From NCBI GenBank assembly GCA_900551985.1, contig URYG01000006.1:1-36019 (forward strand): a stretch of 36,019 nt of DNA, in the 5' to 3' direction. Below are positions 1 through 8,737 of this stretch, piece by piece. The position numbers were made by a program, and so were the translations under genes. Source of the stretch: an uncultured Prevotella sp. (GTDB lineage Bacteria; Bacteroidota; Bacteroidia; Bacteroidales; Bacteroidaceae). The notes under the pieces are model-generated. The model saw only the letters and a list, made by a program, of their open reading frames with translations. It did no database searches and had not been told where the DNA came from. Numbering within the stretch: the stretch's first letter is position 1; every line of letters starts with the position of its first letter.

Positions 1-24
1 TAGGTATTTGCCAAGAAATACCTA
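1..24. terminator. Inverted repeat at window start, possible terminator of the thioredoxin operon
   Basis: TAGGTATTT (1-9) and AAATACCTA (16-24) are a perfect 9-bp inverted repeat around a 6-base loop. It lies about 30 bases beyond the stop of the minus-strand thioredoxin gene, where a terminator is expected. What follows on that strand is outside the window, so a U-run cannot be checked. A palindrome ACTTATAAGT follows at 24-33. Confidence 0.4.
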
Positions 25-53
25 CTTATAAGTATGCAGTAAATCACCATTTA

Positions 54-602
54 TCACTTCCCCACCATTTTCCAGATGATTTCCTCGAAATCTTCCTTCT
101 GCATGGCACCCATCTGTATGGTAGGATTGCCCTTCATCGGAATGAAAAGGAAGGTAGGGATGCTGCGGATGCCAAAGACGGCAGCCAATTCTGACTCCTG
201 ATCGATATCCACTTTATAGAAATCTACCTTGCCGGCATATTTCTGTGCAAGAGATTCTACCACTGGAGCCATCATCTTGCAAGGTCCACACCAGGTGGTG
301 TAGAAATCGATGACGGCAGGACGGGAACCTGCAAACACCCACTCTTCCGGATGAGACTCGTAATCCATAATCTTCTTCCTGAATTCGGAAGCGGTAAGGG
401 AATGTACCTTTCCGGCGGAAGCAGACTGCTTACTGTTTCCCGAAGCAGCCTTACCTGTGGTCTCAGACAACTTAGTATCTTTACTATCTGATACGAAACG
501 AGAAGGCAGCTCCTTTGAGCTGCCTTCCTGTTTCTTGTTATTTTGAGAACATCCCATAACGGCTAGAGCCATCATGGCATATAAACAAACCTTTTTCTTC
601 AT
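54..602 (-). CDS. Thioredoxin-domain lipoprotein
   Basis: A 182-residue protein with a lipoprotein signal peptide: basic start, hydrophobic stretch and a lipobox ending in Cys18. A Ser/Lys-rich linker of about 50 residues follows, then a thioredoxin domain over roughly residues 68-182. The active site WCGPCK is at about 104-109, and the cis-proline region SIPTF lies near 148. The classical CGPC motif, closer to thioredoxin than to DsbA, suggests a periplasm-facing disulfide reductase or exchange protein tethered to a membrane; its partner is not visible here. It is the last gene of a minus-strand run, starting 17 bp after the hydrolase stop. The family call is firm; the substrate is unknown. 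Confidence 0.88.
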   Translation of the reverse strand: MKKKVCLYAMMALAVMGCSQNNKKQEGSSKELPSRFVSDSKDTKLSETTGKAASGNSKQSASAGKVHSLTASEFRKKIMDYESHPEEWVFAGSRPAVIDFYTTWCGPCKMMAPVVESLAQKYAGKVDFYKVDIDQESELAAVFGIRSIPTFLFIPMKGNPTIQMGAMQKEDFEEIIWKMVGK

Positions 603-619
603 CTAATCTTTCTTTAAAA

Positions 620-2029
620 TTAATAAGCCAAATCGATTGAAACAGGATATACTCGACATGGGTCGAAGTATTCCGCACAACTGTTCACCATTGCCTGCAA
701 ATCAGCCTTGACAATGCCTTGGAATACCTGCTTGCCGTTTACCGTGATGGTTACAGGCTCATTGAGGTTGACCAACTGGTCATTGAGATAAACTCTCAAC
801 TTACCACCTGTGGCAGGAGAATAGCTGCGGTTGAACTTCAGGTCGATACCCCACTGCTTATCCTTCAAGATAGTGGTATAATCCACATTGCTCACCTTGA
901 TGGAAACCACGTTCTTGTCGATATCCATCTCGTAGTAGGTTCTAGACTCTGATGGGCGAGCCAGTACCTGCAGGTTGTAGAAACCGGAACGGTGTCTGCC
1001 ATCCATCTCGAAATCTTCCCAGAGCACGGTCTTAGGATATGGATTGCGCACAAACTGCTTGAGCCAAGGAGTGGTGAGACCATAGGTGATATGATGCTGC
1101 ATACCCGGCAGGAGCTGGATGCGGTGGCGGAAGATAGGAGTCTTATCTACTGACAATGGGCGAGCCAACTGCGCAGAATCGAAAGCCACCTGAGTGTACC
1201 AGGTCAGGTCGTTGCGATAGAAACCGGTGTCATCAGCACCAGTGAGGAAAGAGAAGCCGATATTGGCACAGTTTTCTACAGGCGCATTCTTCAAAGGTTC
1301 ACCACCAGCCATCGGACCCGCTGCAGCCCAATAGTCGGCATAGAAGGAAGCGAGACGCTGGCTGCCATATCCACCTTCGCTGATACCGAATACATAGAGA
1401 CGGTTGGCATCCACCTCACCCTTTACCAGATTCTGGCGAATCAGCTTCTCGAAAGCATACTGCTTGGAGAGATGCCACCAGCGATAGTATTCACCCTCGT
1501 TAGGAATCTGAGGAATGAAATAGATGGAAGGAGAATCCTGGAAGCTCAGACCGAGCTTAATACCATTCGACCACTCATGGTCCTTAGGTCCCGATCCGTG
1601 GACATACAGGAAGAGTGGGAACTTACCATCGGCAGCCACTCCCTTCTTACCATAATAATAAGGCATTACCGCATTTGGCTCCAGGCACTGAGGCAGATTC
1701 CAGGAGCTGTTTTTTGCCAAAGTCAAATCTTCGGGTTCGATGAGCTTTTCTTCCTGCAGGTTCTTGTTGGCATCGCACCAGGCTGTCCATACCATCTTCT
1801 GGTAGCTGGCAATATCCTTGCCGTCGATAGCGGCCTGGAGCTTGGTGTCAAGAGGTGTGTTTTTAGAGAATTCCGCCTTACCGTCTTTCTCCAATGCTTT
1901 CTGCTGCGCTTTGAGAGACTGCAGGAAATAGGCATTCACCTTTTTCTGCAATCCCTGTGACTGCGCCATGGTCTGGGTTGAGTAGCTTAGTGAGGCAAGC
2001 GCCATCACCATGTAAATCATTTTTTTCAT
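620..2029 (-). CDS. Secreted alpha/beta-hydrolase (esterase-like)
   Basis: A 469-residue protein with a Sec signal peptide (MKKMIYMVMALASLSYS..., likely cut after TMAQ). The central part looks like an alpha/beta hydrolase: FLYVHGSG in an oxyanion-type position, a nucleophile elbow GISEGGYG near residues 214-221, a candidate acid in GADDTGF near 265, and a candidate His in MQHHITYG near 313. The C-terminal ~130 residues look like an added beta-rich domain. Secreted bacterial esterases and polyester or feruloyl esterases share this layout, but nothing here identifies the substrate. It sits between a SIMPL-domain gene (25-bp gap) and a thioredoxin lipoprotein (17-bp gap), so all three are probably co-transcribed. 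A housekeeping envelope role is as likely as polymer degradation. Confidence 0.75.
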   Translation of the reverse strand: MKKMIYMVMALASLSYSTQTMAQSQGLQKKVNAYFLQSLKAQQKALEKDGKAEFSKNTPLDTKLQAAIDGKDIASYQKMVWTAWCDANKNLQEEKLIEPEDLTLAKNSSWNLPQCLEPNAVMPYYYGKKGVAADGKFPLFLYVHGSGPKDHEWSNGIKLGLSFQDSPSIYFIPQIPNEGEYYRWWHLSKQYAFEKLIRQNLVKGEVDANRLYVFGISEGGYGSQRLASFYADYWAAAGPMAGGEPLKNAPVENCANIGFSFLTGADDTGFYRNDLTWYTQVAFDSAQLARPLSVDKTPIFRHRIQLLPGMQHHITYGLTTPWLKQFVRNPYPKTVLWEDFEMDGRHRSGFYNLQVLARPSESRTYYEMDIDKNVVSIKVSNVDYTTILKDKQWGIDLKFNRSYSPATGGKLRVYLNDQLVNLNEPVTITVNGKQVFQGIVKADLQAMVNSCAEYFDPCRVYPVSIDLAY

Positions 2030-2054
2030 TTCGTACTATATATTTATTTAATTA

Positions 2055-2762
2055 CTAGTCTTTCAAAGAATAGGTAACCGTAGTCACTACCCTCACCTTT
2101 TTAATATAAGGAGTGTTGGAATCTCTATCCTCTATCGAGAATTGCCCCTGATCAGCATTCATGATCTTATCAATCTTGCTCTTGCTGTTTTCGGCAAACT
2201 GAGCAGCAGTCTTCTCGGCATTTTCAATCGCCTCCTGCATCATCTTCGGCTTCATCTCGCGGAAAGCCACATACTCGTACTTCACCGGATTCTCGTAACC
2301 GCCATCCACGATTGCCACGCCTTTCTGAAGCAGGTCACCCTGTCGGGCGATGATGCCACGAACCACCTTCACATTGCGGGATGTCACGGTGATGATCGAC
2401 GTGATGTTGTAACGGTAAGGCTGACGGTTTTCGCCATATCGCTCAGCATTGAGGTCGATGACCACAGGGGCATTGACATTGATTTCATTTGCCTTCACTC
2501 CATTTGCCAGCAGGAACTGGCGGATGGTGCTGGTGGTAGCGTTGATCTTCTTATAGAGCTGCGGCAAGTCGTTGCCAATCTCCTTGGAAACGATAGGCCA
2601 TGTCACCTTATCAGCCTCAACTTCCTTTTCTGCCAATCCTTTCACCACCACTTTGCGGTCTTTGGCAATCACACTTTCAAGTCCAGACTTGACACAAAAT
2701 CCAAGCACGATAATGCCTATGGCTAAGATCACTGCTTGCTTGATACCTGTATTGACATTCAT
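2055..2762 (-). CDS. SIMPL (DUF541) domain protein, membrane anchored
   Basis: A 235-residue protein with one N-terminal membrane segment (about residues 8-24), then a SIMPL/DUF541 domain (VVVKGLAEKEVEADKVTW... to VVTTVTYSLKD). SIMPL proteins are periplasmic or surface proteins of poorly defined function, with family members linked to oxidative stress (E. coli YggE) and to IRAK-related signalling in hosts. The frame stays open upstream to 2834, but the start at 2762 is preferred. GGAGG lies 7 bases before that ATG, an unusually strong Shine-Dalgarno for this phylum, and the promoter box at 2804-2811 would put the transcript start downstream of the longer start. It heads the minus-strand run with the hydrolase and thioredoxin genes. 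Confidence 0.85.
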   Translation of the reverse strand: MNVNTGIKQAVILAIGIIVLGFCVKSGLESVIAKDRKVVVKGLAEKEVEADKVTWPIVSKEIGNDLPQLYKKINATTSTIRQFLLANGVKANEINVNAPVVIDLNAERYGENRQPYRYNITSIITVTSRNVKVVRGIIARQGDLLQKGVAIVDGGYENPVKYEYVAFREMKPKMMQEAIENAEKTAAQFAENSKSKIDKIMNADQGQFSIEDRDSNTPYIKKVRVVTTVTYSLKD

Positions 2763-2803
2763 AATAAGTCCTCCATTTATTAAGTTTAAAACGCTTACGA
2801 GGG

Positions 2804-2811
2804 CAAAGATA
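2804..2811 (-). promoter_or_regulatory. Bacteroidota -7 box for the SIMPL operon
   Basis: On the minus strand the sequence is TATCTTTG, an exact match to the TAnnTTTG box, about 42 bases upstream of the ATG at 2762. No clear -33 TTTG is seen. It supports the shorter start of the SIMPL gene. Confidence 0.6.
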
Positions 2812-2927
2812 AGCAAAAAGATGATAGCTGCCATCTTTTTTAATCTTTTTTATGTTCTAATCTTAACCAAGCAAGAAAGATATGTTAAATCTTCTATACA
2901 AACGATACAACCTATTGTTTTTTTCAC

Positions 2928-2935
2928 TATCTTTA
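2928..2935 (+). promoter_or_regulatory. Possible -7 box for ald
   Basis: TATCTTTA, one base off TAnnTTTG, lies about 40 bases before the ald start. No -33 element at the right distance is evident, so this is a weak call. Confidence 0.35.
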
Positions 2936-2975
2936 TCCCGTTAAAATGATGTATAACCTTTAAAACCATAACATC

Positions 2976-4082
2976 ATGAAAATAGGTATTCCAAAAGAAA
3001 TCAAGAATAATGAGAATCGTGTGGGAATGACTCCTGCTGGTGTAGCTGAATTCATTCGACATGGACACGAAGTGATGGTGCAGCATACCGCTGGCGAGAA
3101 CAGTGGTTTTGCTGATGAAGAGTATGTGAAGGTAGGAGCCAGCATCCTGCCCGACATTCAGAGTGTGTATCGCGAGGCTGAGATGATTATCAAGGTGAAG
3201 GAACCTATCGCCGAGGAATATCCACTCATCCATCAGGACCAGCTTGTTTTTACTTACTTCCATTTTGCCTGCGACAGAGAGCTCACCGATGCCATGATCA
3301 AGAGCGGTGCAGTCTGCCTGGCTTACGAAACAGTAGAAACCGACAACCATCATCTGCCACTGCTCATTCCGATGAGTGAGGTAGCAGGAAGAATGGCGAT
3401 TATCAATGGTGCCTACTACCTGCAGAAGACCAAGGGCGGCAAGGGTAAGCTGATCAGCGGTGTGCCGGGCGTGAACCGTGCGAAGGTTCTGGTTCTGGGC
3501 GGTGGAACCGTGGGAGAAGCAGCAGCAAGAATGGCAACAGGATTAGGCGCAGATGTATGGATTACCGATATCAGCCTGCCTCGTCTTCGCCAGTTGGAGA
3601 TGGAATTGCCAATCAATGCGCACACCCTCTACTCCAACGAGCACAATATCCGAAAGGAATTGTCAGATGTAGACATCGTAGTAGGCAGTGTACTCGTTCC
3701 GGGCGACAAGGCTCCGCACCTGATTACCAAAGACATGCTGAAGCTGATGGAACCAGGCACCGTACTGGTGGATGTGGCTATCGACCAGGGTGGATGCTTC
3801 GAGACCTCTCATCCAACCACCCACTCCGATCCGACATTCATGGTAGATGGCATTGTGCATTATGCCGTGGCCAACATTCCGGGAGCCGTGCCTCATACCT
3901 CTACCATCGCCTTGACCAATGCCACCCTGAAGTATGCCCTCGCTCTTGCCGACAAGGGATGGCGAAAGGCGTGCAAGGAAGACAAGGCTTTGTATCGGGG
4001 ATTGAACATCGTGAATGGCAAGGTAGTATTCAAGGCGGTTGCCGATGTCTTCGGACTGGAATACGAAGAGATGGTATTATAG
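2976..4082 (+). CDS. ald: Alanine dehydrogenase
   Basis: Catalyses the NAD-dependent interconversion of L-alanine with pyruvate and ammonium in the cytoplasm. The 368-residue length fits the family (about 370). The N-terminus MKIGIPKEIKNNENRVG is typical. The family's catalytic Lys75 (IIKVKEP) and His96 (FTYFHFA) fall at exactly those numbers, and the NAD-binding Rossmann loop GGGTVGEAAA is near residue 174. It is transcribed alone: a strong terminator follows at 4108-4161, before the symporter genes. A carbon/nitrogen balance role, alanine catabolism or ammonium assimilation, is likely; the direction cannot be read from sequence. Confidence 0.96.
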   Translation: MKIGIPKEIKNNENRVGMTPAGVAEFIRHGHEVMVQHTAGENSGFADEEYVKVGASILPDIQSVYREAEMIIKVKEPIAEEYPLIHQDQLVFTYFHFACDRELTDAMIKSGAVCLAYETVETDNHHLPLLIPMSEVAGRMAIINGAYYLQKTKGGKGKLISGVPGVNRAKVLVLGGGTVGEAAARMATGLGADVWITDISLPRLRQLEMELPINAHTLYSNEHNIRKELSDVDIVVGSVLVPGDKAPHLITKDMLKLMEPGTVLVDVAIDQGGCFETSHPTTHSDPTFMVDGIVHYAVANIPGAVPHTSTIALTNATLKYALALADKGWRKACKEDKALYRGLNIVNGKVVFKAVADVFGLEYEEMVL

Positions 4083-4107
4083 GAGATCGCATTATAAATT
4101 CATGAAA

Positions 4108-4161
4108 CATAACTTTTAAGCCCTTCAATTCCGTTGGGTTTAAAAGTTATGATGTTTTTTT
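4108..4161 (+). terminator. Rho-independent terminator after ald
   Basis: CATAACTTTTAAGCCC (4108-4123) pairs with GGGTTTAAAAGTTATG (4136-4151), a 16-bp stem with one G-U pair. It is followed by ATG and a run of seven T. The stem starts 25 bases after the ald stop. Confidence 0.9.
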
Positions 4162-4237
4162 GTGTGCCTTTCCAATGATAAAATATGCTAAAAGAGCTTA
4201 CTTCATCAACAAAAGGATATTTTTCTTTAGGTAACTC

Positions 4238-4268
4238 TTGCATATATAACAAAAAAAACTTATCTTTG
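4238..4268 (+). promoter_or_regulatory. Promoter for the symporter-NhaC pair
   Basis: TTG (4238-4240, in CTTGCATA) and TATCTTTG (4261-4268) are separated by 20 bases, matching the Bacteroidota -33/-7 arrangement. The box ends 39 bases before the start codon at 4308. The promoter before rubrerythrin has the same CTTGCATA-N-TATCTTTGTA layout. Confidence 0.75.
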
Positions 4269-4307
4269 TACCGGATAAAACAATTCTAACCAAAAACAAT
4301 AAAATAT

Positions 4308-5528
4308 ATGGAGTTAAAACTATCTAAGCTGTCGTTTACCGGACAGATTTTTCTGGCACTTATTCTTGCCATTGTAGCAGGATGCCTGATGCAGAGCGTT
4401 CCTGAAGTAGCTAATGATTACATCAAGCCATTTGGTGTTATCTTCCTGAATCTGCTGAAGTTCATCGTGGTTCCACTGGTGATGCTATCCATCATCGCTG
4501 GTATCATCTCGATGGAAGACATCTCTAAAGTAGGTAAGCTTGGTATCCGAGCCCTCATCTACTTCACGCTTACCACCATCGCCGCCGTATCGGTGAGTCT
4601 GGTGGTTTCCACCTTCCTCAAGGGTTACTTCCCTCTCATCAAGTTGCCAGAGGCTGATGGTAACATTCAGGTTCACGACATCACATTCATGGATCAGATT
4701 GTGAATATGTTTCCTAGCAATGCCGTATTGCCTTTCAGTCAGGCCAATATGATGCAGGTCATCGTCATCACCCTGTTCTTTGGTTTCGCCATTGTGCATG
4801 TAGGTGAGAAGGCAAAGCCTGCCAAGGAGATTCTGCTGAGTTTTAACGAAATCGTACAAAAGATACTGGGCTACATCCTGTCGTTGGCCCCTATCGGTGT
4901 GTTCTGTATGCTCACCCCGGTAGTGGCAACCAATGGTCCGCAGGTGGTAGGTTCGTATGCCAGCCTCATCGGCGCCGACTACCTCTGCTTCCTGATTCAT
5001 GCCCTCATCATCTATACCCCATGTGTCTATTTCCTCGGAGGCTTGAATCCTATCAAGTTCTTCCAGAAGATGACACCAGCCATGATGTTTGCCTTCTCCA
5101 GTGCATCCAGCGTAGCCACCATTCCTTATAATGTGGAATCTACCAAGAAGATGGGTGTAAGAGAGGAGATCAGCAACTTCATCCTGCCTCTGGGCGCCAC
5201 CATCAACATGGATGGAACGGCTATCTACTTGGGCGTAACGAGCGTATTCATCGCTACCTGCTGCGGCATGGATCTGTCGATGCATCAGTATATCGCCATC
5301 GCCCTCTCTTCTACCATCGCCTCTATCGGCGTGCCGGGTGTTCCTGGCGGAGCCTTGGCTCTCATGGCCATGGTATTCGCATCTGCAGGTATTCCTATCG
5401 AGGGTGTTGCTGTGGCTGCTGGTGTAGATAGACTCGTGGATATGGGTCGTACCACCATGTCGATTACAGGTGATGCCTCTTGCGCTGTGGTTATGCAGCG
5501 ATTCAGCAAGGGAATATTCAAAGATTAA
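4308..5528 (+). CDS. Dicarboxylate/amino-acid:cation symporter (DAACS family)
   Basis: A 406-residue inner-membrane transporter of the GltP/GltT/SstT type, which imports glutamate, aspartate, serine/threonine or C4-dicarboxylates with Na+ or H+. Diagnostic parts are the serine-rich re-entrant loop (FAFSSASSVATIP, about residues 262-274), the NMDGTAIY substrate/ion motif near 300, the PGVPGGAL second re-entrant loop near 343, and the GVDRLVDMGRTTMSITGD C-terminal helix. In the family, an Arg or equivalent in the last helix affects substrate charge, but the exact substrate is not assigned here. It is 18 bp upstream of an NhaC-type antiporter and probably shares its transcript, which would allow Na+ taken up with substrate to be expelled. 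Confidence 0.92.
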   Translation: MELKLSKLSFTGQIFLALILAIVAGCLMQSVPEVANDYIKPFGVIFLNLLKFIVVPLVMLSIIAGIISMEDISKVGKLGIRALIYFTLTTIAAVSVSLVVSTFLKGYFPLIKLPEADGNIQVHDITFMDQIVNMFPSNAVLPFSQANMMQVIVITLFFGFAIVHVGEKAKPAKEILLSFNEIVQKILGYILSLAPIGVFCMLTPVVATNGPQVVGSYASLIGADYLCFLIHALIIYTPCVYFLGGLNPIKFFQKMTPAMMFAFSSASSVATIPYNVESTKKMGVREEISNFILPLGATINMDGTAIYLGVTSVFIATCCGMDLSMHQYIAIALSSTIASIGVPGVPGGALALMAMVFASAGIPIEGVAVAAGVDRLVDMGRTTMSITGDASCAVVMQRFSKGIFKD

Positions 5529-5546
5529 AAAACATATTAATAACAA

Positions 5547-7175
5547 ATGGATTACAACATGATTGGGACCGCATGGTCGTTACTACCTCCTATCGTCGCC
5601 ATCGCTCTGGCGCTGAAGACGAAAGAGGTCTATTCTTCTCTTTTTATCGGTATCATTCTGGGTGCCGTTCAATATTGCATTTCGATGGGAACAGGTTTCG
5701 ACGGATTCCTCGTTCACCTGACCAACCACACCGTAGGCGAAGGCGATGATGCCAAGGCATACGGTTTGATACATTGCCTTTCCGACCCTTGGAACGTAGG
5801 CATTCTGGTATTCCTGGTGGTTTTGGGCAGCATCGTTTCACTGATGAACAAGGCGGGTGGTTCTGCGGCTTTCGGCCGTTGGGCTTCCAAGCACGTGAAG
5901 TCGAAGATTGGTGTGCAGGTAGCCACCATTCTGCTCGGTATTCTGATTTTCATCGATGATTACTTCAACTGCCTTACTGTGGGTTCGGTGATGCGCCCTA
6001 TCGCAGTGCGCAATGGCGTAACCAAGGAGAAACTGGCTTATCTCATCGATTCCACCGCAGCACCGGTCTGCATCATCTCCCCAATCTCCAGTTGGGCAGC
6101 AGCAGTATCGGGCTTCGTATCGGGAGGCGAGAACGGACTGGCACTTTTCTGCAAGGCGATACCCTACAATTTCTACGCCTTCTTCACCATCCTCTTTATG
6201 TTTGGCATCGTGATCTTGGGCTTCGACTTCAAGGCGATGAGCAAATATGATGCAAGACTGAAGGAATGGTATGAGCGCACCAACGGAGGAAAGCTCGATG
6301 AGGTGAGCGATACCAAGCTGCACATCGTGGAGCATGGTGTGGGAGCGAAGCAGGAAGAATCATCCAAGAGCAAAGGCTCTGTGAGCGATCTTGTGATTCC
6401 AATCATTATGTTGATTATCTTCTGTATGGCAGGTATGGTTTATTCGGGAGGTTTCTTCGATGCCGGCAATGCCAACTATATGAACTTCGTAGATTCCTTT
6501 GCAGGCAGCAATGCCTCTGTTGGTCTGGTGATCGGTTCATTGGCAGCCTTGATTCTGACCATCCTGATGTTCACGGTTCGCAAGACCTTGCCATTCGATG
6601 AAGCGATGAGTAGTCTGATCAAGGGATTCGAGGCGATGGTACCAGCCATTCTGATTCTTACTCTGGCATGGACTCTGAAGAGCATGACCGACTCGCTGGG
6701 AGCAGCAGAATATGTATCTACGGTAGTGGCAAGCAGCGCTTCTGAACTCCAGATGCTTCTGCCAGCCATCATCTTCCTGGTTGCAGCCTTCCTGGCATTT
6801 GCCACAGGTACATCCTGGGGAACCTTCGGTATCCTGATACCTATCTGCATTGCCGTCTTCCCAGCTGCCGACCCATTGCGCATCATCTCTATCTCAGCCT
6901 GTATGGCTGGTGCTGTCTGTGGCGACCACATCTCACCTATCAGCGATACCACCATCATGGCGAGTGCCGGAGCCGAGTGCAAGCATGTGCACCATGTTTC
7001 ATCACAGTTGCCATACGCACTGACTGTAGCTACCGTCAGCTTCCTCACATTCATCGTGGCAGGTTTCACCCATACACTGGGAATGGTAACAAGTGCCATC
7101 ATTTCGTGGATATTCGGTATGGCGATGCTTGGTTTTGCTTTATTTTATTTAAATAAGCGGTCGAAAACGAAATAA
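5547..7175 (+). CDS. NhaC-family Na+/H+ antiporter
   Basis: A 542-residue polytopic inner-membrane protein of the NhaC/MleN group. Visible family motifs include FIDDYFNCLTVGSVMRP near residue 135, AAPVCIISPISSWAA near 175, ATGTSWGTFGILIPI near 418, and the CGDHISPISDTTIMASAG block near 460. A soluble, charged loop lies around residues 230-285 (SKYDARLKEWYERTNGG to ESSKSKGS). Family members exchange Na+ for H+, or organic acids plus Na+ for H+ (malate/lactate antiporters). The pairing with the upstream symporter suggests either sodium recycling or organic-acid exchange. No terminator is evident between it and rubrerythrin, which has its own promoter. Confidence 0.9.
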   Translation: MDYNMIGTAWSLLPPIVAIALALKTKEVYSSLFIGIILGAVQYCISMGTGFDGFLVHLTNHTVGEGDDAKAYGLIHCLSDPWNVGILVFLVVLGSIVSLMNKAGGSAAFGRWASKHVKSKIGVQVATILLGILIFIDDYFNCLTVGSVMRPIAVRNGVTKEKLAYLIDSTAAPVCIISPISSWAAAVSGFVSGGENGLALFCKAIPYNFYAFFTILFMFGIVILGFDFKAMSKYDARLKEWYERTNGGKLDEVSDTKLHIVEHGVGAKQEESSKSKGSVSDLVIPIIMLIIFCMAGMVYSGGFFDAGNANYMNFVDSFAGSNASVGLVIGSLAALILTILMFTVRKTLPFDEAMSSLIKGFEAMVPAILILTLAWTLKSMTDSLGAAEYVSTVVASSASELQMLLPAIIFLVAAFLAFATGTSWGTFGILIPICIAVFPAADPLRIISISACMAGAVCGDHISPISDTTIMASAGAECKHVHHVSSQLPYALTVATVSFLTFIVAGFTHTLGMVTSAIISWIFGMAMLGFALFYLNKRSKTK

Positions 7176-7187
7176 TCCTTAATTTTC

Positions 7188-7218
7188 TTGCATAATTAGA
7201 AAATTTTCAATATCTTTG
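7188..7218 (+). promoter_or_regulatory. Promoter for rubrerythrin
   Basis: TTG (7188-7190, in CTTGCATAAT) and TATCTTTG (7211-7218) are spaced by 20 bases. The box ends 50 bases before the rubrerythrin ATG. The match to the Bacteroidota consensus is very good. Confidence 0.75.
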
Positions 7219-7268
7219 TATTCGAAAAATAATAAAGAACATATTAATAACGTAATACAGAATACATT

Positions 7269-7811
7269 ATGAAGGAATTGAAAGGAACAAAGACAGAGAA
7301 GAACCTCCAGGAGGCATTCGCTGGTGAGTCACAGGCTCGTAACAAATATACCTATTTTGCAAGTAAGGCTAAGAAGGACGGTTATGTTCAGATAGCTAAC
7401 ATCTTTGAGGAGACAGCTGCCAACGAGAAGGAGCACGCTAAGTTGTGGTTCAAGTACCTGGAGGGCGGTGCTATCCAGGATACAGAGAAGAACCTGGAAG
7501 CTGCTGCCAATGGTGAGCACGACGAGTGGACCGATATGTATCCACGCATGGCAAAGGAAGCTCGCGAGGAAGGCTTCGAGGAGATTGCAATCAAGTTTGA
7601 AATGGTGGCTGAAATTGAGAAGCACCACGAGGAGCGTTATCGCAAGCTCTTGAAGAACGTGCAGGACAAGCTCGTCTTCTCTCGCGACGGCGACTGCATC
7701 TGGCAGTGCTCTAACTGCGGTCATATCGTAGTAGGCAAGCAGGCTCCAGAGGTTTGCCCAGTCTGCAACCACCCACAGAGCTACTTCCAGATTGAGGCTC
7801 AGAACTACTAA
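7269..7811 (+). CDS. rbr: Rubrerythrin
   Basis: A cytoplasmic non-haem diiron peroxidase that reduces hydrogen peroxide in anaerobes. The 180 residues carry an N-terminal ferritin-like four-helix domain with Glu and ExxH ligands (GESQARNKY, EETAANEKEHAK, EMVAEIEKHHEERY). A C-terminal rubredoxin domain has paired cysteines in WQCSNCGHIVVG and CPVCNHPQSYF (about residues 147-168). Length and order are standard. It has its own promoter and ends at a strong bidirectional terminator, so it is probably monocistronic and suited to independent induction by oxygen or peroxide. Electron donors are not in the window. Confidence 0.96.
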   Translation: MKELKGTKTEKNLQEAFAGESQARNKYTYFASKAKKDGYVQIANIFEETAANEKEHAKLWFKYLEGGAIQDTEKNLEAAANGEHDEWTDMYPRMAKEAREEGFEEIAIKFEMVAEIEKHHEERYRKLLKNVQDKLVFSRDGDCIWQCSNCGHIVVGKQAPEVCPVCNHPQSYFQIEAQNY

Positions 7812-7867
7812 GATTCTATTAACAGAAATAGAATTATCAGATAGGACTTAGAACATAGAATCCGATA

Positions 7868-7907
7868 AAAATCCCCTGATGCAATGAGATATGCATCAGG
7901 GGATTTT
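7868..7907. terminator. Bidirectional terminator between rubrerythrin and the endonuclease operon
   Basis: AAAATCCCCTGATGCA (7868-7883) and TGCATCAGGGGATTTT (7892-7907) form a perfect 16-bp stem with an 8-base loop. A-tract and T-tract flanks make it usable in both directions. It ends 3 bases from the endonuclease stop codon on the opposite strand. Confidence 0.9.
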
Positions 7908-7910
7908 CTA

Positions 7911-8699
7911 TTACCACTGGTTGATATCGGCTTTTGCCTCTATCTTTTTCTCGATGTTATCAGGAAGTTTGGAGAAGAAATCGTAGCCGGTGATACGCTC
8001 CACCTCATCTACCGAGTTGACGAAGTCTTTTTTCTGCAGTCCGGTAGCACCCTGGTTGCGACAGACAAAGCCGATGGCTTGCGGATTCTTGCCGGTGCGG
8101 AGGATAACCTTGAAGAAAGCATCAGGCACCACCACCTTGTTCTTACCCAGTTTGCGATGCTGCTTATTCAGGAAAATCGGACCGCAGACGATATAGACCT
8201 TACCATATTTCTTAGCCCAGGTACGGCATTGCTGTTCTATGCTATTCCAGATTCCCGCATTCAGAGCATGGGTCTGAGGACACATATTGGTCATCAGGAA
8301 GCATTCGTCCATAGCCTTCTGGTTCCACTTGTTATCGCCAGCCGGACAGAGATGACCTCTATCATAACCGCTGTTGTAGTAATCAGCCTTCGTTCCCTTA
8401 GGCGATGGCATATCCATATCATCCTCAAAGTCGCCACGTTTCAGCTTTCCTGAAGCATGAGCACGGGTCAATGACCATGCCACCCAGTTAGGCTGACGGG
8501 TATCGTGATTATAAGATACGGTATAGGCAAAACGCTTTCTGATGCTTTGCGATACCTTTTTCTTTGAAACTGGGATTTCCATCCCCGGTGCATCCCCCTG
8601 TGCAGCTGGCAACATAGAGGATGACAAACCCAAAGTAGAGAGCAGAGCGATGACTCCAACCAACATCCATCCTCTCATTTTCTTATTGAATTGAATCAT
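7911..8699 (-). CDS. Exported DNA/RNA non-specific endonuclease
   Basis: A 262-residue protein of the beta-beta-alpha-metal (Serratia nuclease/NucA) family. It has an N-terminal signal peptide (MRGWMLVGVIALLSTLGLSSS), with a possible second start at Met8. The catalytic motif DRGHLCPAGDN is near residues 113-123, with His the general base. A conserved Asn-rich metal-binding helix follows (MTNMCPQTHALNAGIWNSIEQ), then VYIVCGPIF and FFKVIL. Family members digest DNA and RNA outside the cytoplasm for nutrient scavenging or DNA turnover. It is the last gene of a five-gene minus-strand run, 38 bases after mutY. No immunity protein is seen, consistent with export. Confidence 0.93.
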   Translation of the reverse strand: MIQFNKKMRGWMLVGVIALLSTLGLSSSMLPAAQGDAPGMEIPVSKKKVSQSIRKRFAYTVSYNHDTRQPNWVAWSLTRAHASGKLKRGDFEDDMDMPSPKGTKADYYNSGYDRGHLCPAGDNKWNQKAMDECFLMTNMCPQTHALNAGIWNSIEQQCRTWAKKYGKVYIVCGPIFLNKQHRKLGKNKVVVPDAFFKVILRTGKNPQAIGFVCRNQGATGLQKKDFVNSVDEVERITGYDFFSKLPDNIEKKIEAKADINQW

Positions 8700-8737
8700 A
8701 TTTATTCTATATAAAGAGATTATATTATGTATTTATC

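Noticed and set aside
2763..2834. Longer SIMPL protein starting at 2834
   Set aside because: The extra residues lie upstream of and across the promoter box at 2804-2811, while GGAGG precedes the ATG at 2762.
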